Under the pieces are notes generated by a model. That model had not been told where the DNA came from, made no database searches, and was given only the letters and a program-made list of their open reading frames with translations. Below are positions 7,316-12,173 of a stretch of DNA of 12,173 nucleotides, piece after piece. Source of the DNA: an uncultured Clostridia bacterium (GTDB lineage: Bacteria > Bacillota > Clostridia > Saccharofermentanales > DTU023); NCBI GenBank assembly GCA_937922005.1, contig CAKZWV010000053.1:1-12173 (forward strand), given 5' to 3'. A program made the position numbers and the translations under genes. How positions within the stretch are numbered: the first letter of the stretch is position 1; each line of letters starts with the position of its first letter.

Positions 7316-8032
7316 ATGGAGGATAAGAATCTAACTCAAAATAAGAAAATTGATGAGAACAAGAGTCCTTATTCAAGCTCTTTGAGCGAACTGTTTTGTG
7401 AATATTATAAAACGGTACCTCGCTCCATTCAAAAAGAGTTTTTAATTGCCAATGGCTGTTTTTCTAAGCAGTCAGCCCTCGATGCCTGTCTAGCCAAGCA
7501 TGACCCTCATTATGCTAAGGTTCTTGCCCAATATCAGCTAGAAGATAAAACGGCCGCTAAATTTTTGGTAACAGCCGGGTCCTTGCCTAGGAATCAGGAA
7601 AGTTCATTTTTTAGCATAAATTCCGACGACACATCCTGGAAAGTAGCCTCATGTCCTCCAGATTGGAAAAGAATACCACTGGACAAGGACACAGAAAAGG
7701 ACAAGGAAAATGCCGAGAAAGAAGAAAAGCTTTCTGATAATGCCCCGACTGTGAGAATGGACCTTGAGGGCATCAACGGGCCTGGTGATCCAAAGAAGTC
7801 ACTCCTCTTAGAATACCTCGAGCTCTGTCAACGTCACAATACGCTATTAACTCTACACTTGAGTCGGGGAGACCAGGTAGACGGTCGTGTGAGACGCTTT
7901 GACGATGAGGGCGTCATCTTCAGGAGCAACTTATGTCAGGAATCCAAGCAGTCAGAGAAAGAAGTGGACTGTTACTTGTCCCTTGCAAGCATCCTCGACC
8001 TCACCCCCCAAGAGCCCTTTGCGATGCCCTAG
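7316..8032 (+). CDS. Protein with C-terminal Hfq/Sm-like domain
   Basis: The protein has 238 residues. It starts at ATG 7316, five bases after an excellent AAAAGGAGGT site; an in-frame ATG at 7283 has no such site and lies in the leader pairing region. Residues about 163-231 resemble the Sm fold of Hfq. LLLEYLELCQ fits the N-terminal helix, LLTLHLSRGDQVDGRVRRFD (177-196) fits the Sm1 'V.I.L.NG..L.G.I..FD' strands, and DCYLSLASILDL (218-229) fits the Sm2 'YKHAISTI' strand. The Hfq K-H pair after the Tyr is not conserved (Y220-L-S). Ahead lies an extension of about 160 residues with a helical first part (LSELFCEYYKTVPRSIQ) and a charged, probably disordered Lys/Glu linker (about 125-150). Ordinary Hfq has 70-100 residues, so this is a divergent, extended relative. 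A role in RNA binding is inference from fold; a non-RNA Sm-like protein is possible. Confidence 0.65.
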   Translation: MEDKNLTQNKKIDENKSPYSSSLSELFCEYYKTVPRSIQKEFLIANGCFSKQSALDACLAKHDPHYAKVLAQYQLEDKTAAKFLVTAGSLPRNQESSFFSINSDDTSWKVASCPPDWKRIPLDKDTEKDKENAEKEEKLSDNAPTVRMDLEGINGPGDPKKSLLLEYLELCQRHNTLLTLHLSRGDQVDGRVRRFDDEGVIFRSNLCQESKQSEKEVDCYLSLASILDLTPQEPFAMP

Positions 8033-9114
8033 CTATTTTGCTCACTAGGCCCATGATTCTTACTCTGGCCCCGGGTCTGGCTCGAAGTCTCTTTGTCACG
8101 TAAGGCAGATTGCTGGAGATCTGCGTGGCCGTAAGAATTGAGGGGATTTTTGGAAACCGCCTCATGAAGGATATCTTGGTTAATGTGGGTGTAGATCTCT
8201 GTGGTGGCTATACTTTCATGGCCTAAAATGTCTTGGAGGGCACGGATATCAACGCCGCCACTTTGATACATCAAGGTGGCAGCCGTATGGCGGAGTTTAT
8301 GAACGGAATATTTTTCAGGGTCAAAGCCTGCCTCAACGATGATATCTTTGATCAAGGCCTGGACGGTCCGCCTAGCAATTCTTTGTTTGCGGTTGCTGAT
8401 AAAGAGGGCATCGGGATCAGTAGAGGGCAAGGTTGCCCGAATGGCCAGCCAATCTCGGAGAGCTTCCTGAGCCTGATTATTAAGATAGATGTTTCTTTCT
8501 TTATTGCCCTTACCTTTTACCACCAAATAATCCTCCCTCAGGTCGGATATGTTGATGGAACAAAGCTCAGCAAGGCGCAGTCCACAATTTAAGAACAGGA
8601 CGAGGATGCAGTAATTCCGAGTTGCCATGGCCTCGTTCTTGCCGCTTTTTTCAGATAGGGCGGCTACTTTGAGGAGCTCCAGAGCTTCCTCAAGATCAAA
8701 ATAGCGGGGGAGACTCCTGGCCTTTTTAGGGTTTTCGAGTTCCAAGCTAGGATCGTTGGGGATGATCTGGAGTTTTCCATGTAAAAAACCGAAAAAAGCG
8801 CGGAGCGAAGCTGACCGTCTTGCCCTAGCTGCCGTTCCATTTTTGCAAATATTCGCCAGCCACGAAACAAAGCGGTAGAGGTCGCCGAGCTGAATAGATT
8901 GCAAAAAAGCCTGGTCTACCCCGCTTAGGTCGTTGATCTCTTGAATATCTTCTAAGGTCGGTCGAATTTTTCCTTGCCGCTGCAACATTGTAAAACGCAA
9001 AAACAACGCAATATCGTATCCATATTCACGAATGGTATTGGTTGATCGTGACTTAATTGCCCCCATATAATCTAAAAACTCCAACACGTATGGATTGGTC
9101 TCATATACCTTCAC
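8029..9114 (-). CDS. XerC/XerD-type tyrosine recombinase
   Basis: This is a 361-residue site-specific recombinase that cuts and rejoins DNA through a covalent phosphotyrosine link. Xer proteins resolve chromosome dimers at dif. The N-terminal SAM-like core-binding domain covers about residues 6-120. The catalytic set is complete: R180 (NCGLRLAEL), the GKG lysine K202, H272 and R275 (VHKLRHTAATL), H299 (LGHES) and the nucleophile Y308 (EIYTH). The start is GTG at 9114, preceded on the minus strand by AAGGGGG. It is longer than the usual 300 residues because of a segment near residues 47-75 and a polar tail of about 50 residues after the catalytic tyrosine. It converges on the Hfq-like gene and is divergent from tsaD. 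Nothing nearby looks like a mobile element, so a housekeeping Xer is more likely than an integrase; XerC versus XerD cannot be decided here. Confidence 0.9.
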   Translation of the reverse strand: MKVYETNPYVLEFLDYMGAIKSRSTNTIREYGYDIALFLRFTMLQRQGKIRPTLEDIQEINDLSGVDQAFLQSIQLGDLYRFVSWLANICKNGTAARARRSASLRAFFGFLHGKLQIIPNDPSLELENPKKARSLPRYFDLEEALELLKVAALSEKSGKNEAMATRNYCILVLFLNCGLRLAELCSINISDLREDYLVVKGKGNKERNIYLNNQAQEALRDWLAIRATLPSTDPDALFISNRKQRIARRTVQALIKDIIVEAGFDPEKYSVHKLRHTAATLMYQSGGVDIRALQDILGHESIATTEIYTHINQDILHEAVSKNPLNSYGHADLQQSALRDKETSSQTRGQSKNHGPSEQNS

Positions 9115-9167
9115 AATATTGCCCCCTTCTCACACACTTTCCTCATCTTAGCAAATAATCCCTTCCC

Positions 9168-9182
9168 CGTCGATCTGTCGAC
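9168..9182 (-). promoter_or_regulatory. Inverted repeat over a possible recombinase promoter
   Basis: GTCGA-TCTG-TCGAC (9169-9182) is a perfect 5-bp inverted repeat. On the minus strand a TCGACG (complement of 9168-9173) could be a -35, with TAAGAT 17 bp further as a -10, ahead of the recombinase start. The repeat would overlap the -35, as a repressor operator does. Both assignments are weak. Confidence 0.25.
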
Positions 9183-9271
9183 CTCATCATCTCTGTTGCA
9201 AGGGTATGGCTGATGTTTTTTGCTTATGCAATTCCTGGCCAAACTTAGGCCTAGGGAAAGGACTTGAAACA

Positions 9272-9280
9272 TGTTATAAT
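9272..9280 (+). promoter_or_regulatory. Extended -10 promoter for the tsaD-smpB operon
   Basis: TGTTATAAT at 9272-9280 is a perfect extended -10 element. No good -35 lies at the usual distance. Transcription would start near 9287, about 50 nt before the tsaD start codon, and would cover tsaD, smpB and the PP2C-like gene. Confidence 0.65.
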
Positions 9281-9338
9281 AAGGGTTCGAATCAAGTTCT
9301 TACTTGTGTGAGAAACTCTAAAGAAAGGCGACCCCATT

Positions 9339-10412
9339 ATGACGCTCGTGTTGGGAATTGAAAGCTCTTGTGATGAGACGGCGTGTGCCCTCGTGGAAGA
9401 CGGGCGGATTTTGCATGCCTCGACCATTGCCTCTTCGGCCGAGCTCCAGGCTTCTTTTGGAGGGGTGGTCCCGGAACTAGCTTCCCGGGCCCACCTGGAG
9501 TATTTTTTGCCCTGCTTAGAGACCAGTTTGGCGAAGGCTGATAAGACCTTGGAGGAGATTGATCTTTTTGCAGCTTGTTTTGGCCCAGGCCTCCTGGGCT
9601 CACTTCTGGTGGGCTTATCTGCGGGTAAGACCCTGTCTCTTATGACAGGAAAGCCCTTTGTGGGCGTCCATCACCTTATCGGCCATATTGCTGTTAATTA
9701 TGTGGATCATCCAAACTTGGAGCCGCCTTTTTTGGCTGCTGTAATGTCGGGTGGCCACTGCCACCTCATGTTAGTTAAGGACTATGTAACCTATGAGCTC
9801 CTTGCCCAGACTCGAGATGATGCCCCAGGAGAGTGCTTTGACAAGGTAGCAAGAGAGGCCTTTCTTCCCTACCCGGGCGGCCCGGTCTTAGATCGTTTGT
9901 CTCAGACCGGCGATCCCCATTATTACTCCTTTCCTCAGGCCCGTTTTGCTGATAGTTTAGATTTTTCTTTCTCCGGATTGAAGACAGCAGCTCTGCGTGA
10001 AATCCATCGAGCCAAATTTTCCCTCCAGGGCCATATGGACCAGGATCTTTTTTTTGACCAGGTGCGAATTCACGATCTCGCAGCCTCTTTAACTCAAAGC
10101 ATGGCTGACATCATCATTGATCGGATCCAGCAAGCTTTAAAAGCCCATCCGACGATCCAAACCTTGGTCTTAGGAGGAGGGGTTTCTGCAAACTCTACGA
10201 TTCGTCGGACCTGCGAGGCCTTCTGTAAGGATCATTCCCTAGCCTATTTCTCACCAGCCATATCTCTTTGTGGAGATAATGCGGTGATGATTGCCAGTCA
10301 AGCCTACTTCCAGTTCACCCATCTCGGCCCCGATGACCTGAGCTTGGATGCCTATCCCAATCTTCCTATTACTTATAAGAAGGAGGACTTATGCTTCGTT
10401 CCAGCCTTGTAA
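9339..10412 (+). CDS. tsaD: tRNA t6A37 threonylcarbamoyltransferase TsaD
   Basis: TsaD transfers the threonylcarbamoyl group from TC-AMP to A37 of tRNAs reading ANN codons, working with TsaB and TsaE, neither of which is in this window. The 357-residue protein is close to the family length of about 340. It opens with the ASKHA motif LGIESSCDET (5-14). The metal-binding histidines H112 and H116 lie in VHHLIGHIA. MSGGHCHLML, GECFDKVAREAF and LGGGVSANS follow in the expected order, and GDNAVMIA near the C-terminus supplies the last metal-binding Asp. The ATG at 9339 follows a modest GAAAGG site. It is the first gene of a tight operon: smpB starts inside its last 22 bases. Confidence 0.97.
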   Translation: MTLVLGIESSCDETACALVEDGRILHASTIASSAELQASFGGVVPELASRAHLEYFLPCLETSLAKADKTLEEIDLFAACFGPGLLGSLLVGLSAGKTLSLMTGKPFVGVHHLIGHIAVNYVDHPNLEPPFLAAVMSGGHCHLMLVKDYVTYELLAQTRDDAPGECFDKVAREAFLPYPGGPVLDRLSQTGDPHYYSFPQARFADSLDFSFSGLKTAALREIHRAKFSLQGHMDQDLFFDQVRIHDLAASLTQSMADIIIDRIQQALKAHPTIQTLVLGGGVSANSTIRRTCEAFCKDHSLAYFSPAISLCGDNAVMIASQAYFQFTHLGPDDLSLDAYPNLPITYKKEDLCFVPAL

Positions 10413-10852
10413 TTCAAAACCGGAGTGCTCGCCACAATTACCAGCTCTTTGATTCAATCGAGGCAGGCCTTGTCTTGACCGGTACTGAGGTTAAATCTAT
10501 CCGGGCAGGGCAGTGCCAGCTTAAGGATTCCTGGTGTCAGTTTAAAGATGGTGAATTATGGTTGGTTGGGGCTCACATTAGCCCCTATGACCAGGGCAAC
10601 CGCTTCAATCCAGATCCTGTGAGAGACCGTAAACTTTTGCTGCACCGCCGAGAATTGGACAAATTTTTTACCAAAGTTACCCAACAGGGCTTTACCATCA
10701 TCCCGACGAAATTATATTTTCGCCGGGGTAAGGTCAAGGTTGAAGTAGCCTTGGCTAAAGGTAAAAAACTCTATGATAAACGTGATAGTCTTAAGGCCGC
10801 AGCTCTGCGTCGGGACTTTGAGCAAGATTACAAACGCACAGGATCATTTTGA
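10391..10852 (+). CDS. smpB: SsrA-binding protein SmpB
   Basis: SmpB binds tmRNA and brings it to stalled ribosomes for trans-translation. The 153 residues are the normal length. VIQNRSARHNYQLFDSIEAG, LTGTEVKSIRAGQC and LKDSWCQF form the conserved OB-fold core, and GKKLYDKRDSLKAAALRRDF is the conserved C-terminal tail that becomes helical in the ribosome mRNA channel. The ATG at 10391 follows AAGGAGG, which lies within the end of tsaD; the 22-base overlap suggests translational coupling. Its own stop (TGA 10850-10852) overlaps the next start by one base. The partner tmRNA gene is not in this window. Confidence 0.97.
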   Translation: MLRSSLVIQNRSARHNYQLFDSIEAGLVLTGTEVKSIRAGQCQLKDSWCQFKDGELWLVGAHISPYDQGNRFNPDPVRDRKLLLHRRELDKFFTKVTQQGFTIIPTKLYFRRGKVKVEVALAKGKKLYDKRDSLKAAALRRDFEQDYKRTGSF

Positions 10853-12173
10853 TGGTAGCTAATTCCCCTCAACTTATCTCGTCTTCGCCTACCCCGGACA
10901 CCCCAAAATCCCACCAAGGTTCAGTCAAACAAGGTGCAGTCAAACAAGGCTCACTCCATCAGCCTATTTCTCATCAACTGGTGACTTCAATAAGTGCGTT
11001 AAGTTCCATTGGTATCCATAAGGACCATGGCGAGGATACTTTCCAGGTGATGAATACTATCATGCCCGAGACCTTGGAAGATGTGGTGTATTTTGATGAT
11101 GCCCTCAAACAAAACTTCCAATATTTCAGTATTACCCGTAGCTTTACCCCCAACCGCATGGGAGTCACTCCTGGTGAAATCAGTCAGCTTAGCTTCAGGG
11201 AGTTTATTGAGCACCGGACCCATCCTGACATGACAACCGAGGAATGGCGGAAGTTTTGGCTGGAATTTATGCAGGAGACGGATAATAAGGTCAACCACTG
11301 GATTGAATCCATAAAATCCCGGGGAAATATTGGATGTTCCTTCCTGGGTTTGATTCTTGATGGTAACCACTATAGTGCTCTCAACGTGGGCAGCAATGTC
11401 CTTTACCTTTACCGTGATGGGATTTGCCGTCAGTCCCTCCAAATTCAAGCGTTTGCGGCTGACGACGAGGATGAACGACCAGCTCGCTATTTTGGCACCC
11501 ACGCAGGTTGGAGGGTATGGCGCCTTCAAAACTGCACCCATGGGGAACTTAAGGACGGAGACATCTTTATCCTTGGTACCAATAGCTTTTATCGCTTTGG
11601 CGGGGACCTCATTGATTTAGGATTTCAATTGCAGCAAATACTACCGCTCGATCCTTCAAGCAGTCCGCTGTCTCTTCGCAATCGTTCGACTTTGCCTTCC
11701 GGGTCTGTGACTTCTAATAGAGGAAATCCTTTCCAAGACGAGGGGAAGACGTCACTTTTTATGCCGGGATCCGCTCCTAGCCCTAAACTGAGCCAGCCCA
11801 CCCAAGTTTTATTGCCCCATTCTGGTCAGAGAGGAAAGGATGATTTGACTTCTTTGCGTTATGCTTCAAATCTTAGCCATTCCCTTAAGACGATAGATGA
11901 CAGGGTTAAGCGCCCAAAAGGACAAGACTTGGCTAGTGTTCTTCGTGAGATTCACCAGAAGACTCGAATTGCGCATCCAGCGTCTGACCTTACCTTGATG
12001 GCGATCCAAGTCTCTCTTAAAAAATGTCCAGCGATCCCGCAAGCTATTCGGGTTCCCCCACCCCTCTCGGAAGAAAAGGCTGCCAAGATGAGCCGAGAAA
12101 GAAAACAAGAGAATGGTCAGGCTTCCCAGACCCTAAGTCTGACGACCGAGCCTTCTACTTTAGAATCTTTTTC
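10852..12173 (+). CDS. Degenerate PP2C-like protein (partial, runs off the end)
   Basis: The frame is open from ATG 10852, whose A is the last base of the smpB stop (TGATG), to the window end, giving 440 visible residues. The PP2C pattern is recognisable: GIHKDHGEDTF (54-64) matches 'G.R..NEDxF'; NIGCSFLGLILDG and ALNVGSNVLYLYRDG (176-190) match the 'GTT...ANVGDSRAYL.R.G' strands; LKDGDIFILGTNSFY (233-247) matches 'L..GD.LLLCSDGL'; and LASVLREIHQK...SDLTLMAIQ (360-386) matches the closing 'DN.T..V' strand. The DGxGG motif is absent and the SDG Asp is replaced (T243-N244-S245), while E61-D62 and D379 remain. An insertion of about 100 polar residues splits the fold, and a disordered stretch follows. 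It is probably a pseudophosphatase. Co-transcription with tsaD-smpB is likely from the overlap; a functional link is not shown. Confidence 0.7.
   Translation, partial: MVANSPQLISSSPTPDTPKSHQGSVKQGAVKQGSLHQPISHQLVTSISALSSIGIHKDHGEDTFQVMNTIMPETLEDVVYFDDALKQNFQYFSITRSFTPNRMGVTPGEISQLSFREFIEHRTHPDMTTEEWRKFWLEFMQETDNKVNHWIESIKSRGNIGCSFLGLILDGNHYSALNVGSNVLYLYRDGICRQSLQIQAFAADDEDERPARYFGTHAGWRVWRLQNCTHGELKDGDIFILGTNSFYRFGGDLIDLGFQLQQILPLDPSSSPLSLRNRSTLPSGSVTSNRGNPFQDEGKTSLFMPGSAPSPKLSQPTQVLLPHSGQRGKDDLTSLRYASNLSHSLKTIDDRVKRPKGQDLASVLREIHQKTRIAHPASDLTLMAIQVSLKKCPAIPQAIRVPPPLSEEKAAKMSRERKQENGQASQTLSLTTEPSTLESF
10918..10947 (+). repeat. 15-bp tandem duplication in the PP2C-like gene
   Basis: Two adjacent 15-bp units, 10918-10932 and 10933-10947, differ at one or two bases and share CAGTCAAACAA. 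They encode G-S-V-K-Q and G-A-V-K-Q in the disordered N-terminal leader of the protein, ahead of the PP2C-like fold. This is probably recent slippage in a non-structural region. Confidence 0.8.

Noticed and set aside
8029..9114. The recombinase as an integrase of a mobile element
   Set aside because: There are no att-like flanking repeats, no excisionase and no phage or transposon genes, and the neighbours are core genes.
9284..9300. A GGTTCGAATC motif that looks like a tRNA T-loop
   Set aside because: The flanking bases do not form a T-stem, and no acceptor stem, anticodon arm or D-arm can be built. It sits at the predicted transcription start of tsaD.

Overview
The window looks like a chromosomal segment of a Gram-positive, low-to-mid GC bacterium, most likely Bacillota of the Clostridia type. 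The reasons are strong AGGAGG-type ribosome binding sites, extended -10 promoters (TGnTATAAT), a U-tract intrinsic terminator, a membrane-anchored LysM protein without outer-membrane features, and a clostridial-style Xer recombinase. I cannot name the genus. No phage, IS element, CRISPR array, rRNA or tRNA is visible.

Layout. (1) 1-227: non-coding leader with an extended -10 promoter and a hairpin in the 5' UTR. (2) 228-3731: a 1167-residue single-pass membrane protein with a degenerate PP2C-phosphatase-like domain inside the cell, a very long disordered linker with DPYDRP repeats, one transmembrane helix and an outside LysM domain. (3) 3854-6631: alaS, preceded by a 12-bp stem-loop. (4) 6632-7315: a 684-bp AT-rich gap with an intrinsic terminator, a possible small RNA and a candidate structured leader. 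(5) 7316-8032: an unusual protein with a C-terminal Hfq/Sm-like domain. (6) 8029-9114, minus strand: a XerC/XerD-type recombinase whose stop codon shares a CTAG with the Hfq-like gene. (7) 9339-12173: a tightly packed operon tsaD - smpB - second PP2C-like protein, which runs off the window end.

How the genes relate. Three are core translation genes: alaS charges tRNA-Ala, tsaD makes the t6A37 modification on ANN-decoding tRNAs, and smpB rescues stalled ribosomes with tmRNA. Xer resolves chromosome dimers. Set among them are three little-described proteins. Two carry PP2C-like folds that seem to have lost key metal-binding aspartates, so they are probably pseudophosphatases or sensor/scaffold proteins. 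The third is a long protein ending in an Sm-like fold, behind a leader able to form competing RNA pairings. These three and the leader are the parts most likely to be undescribed.
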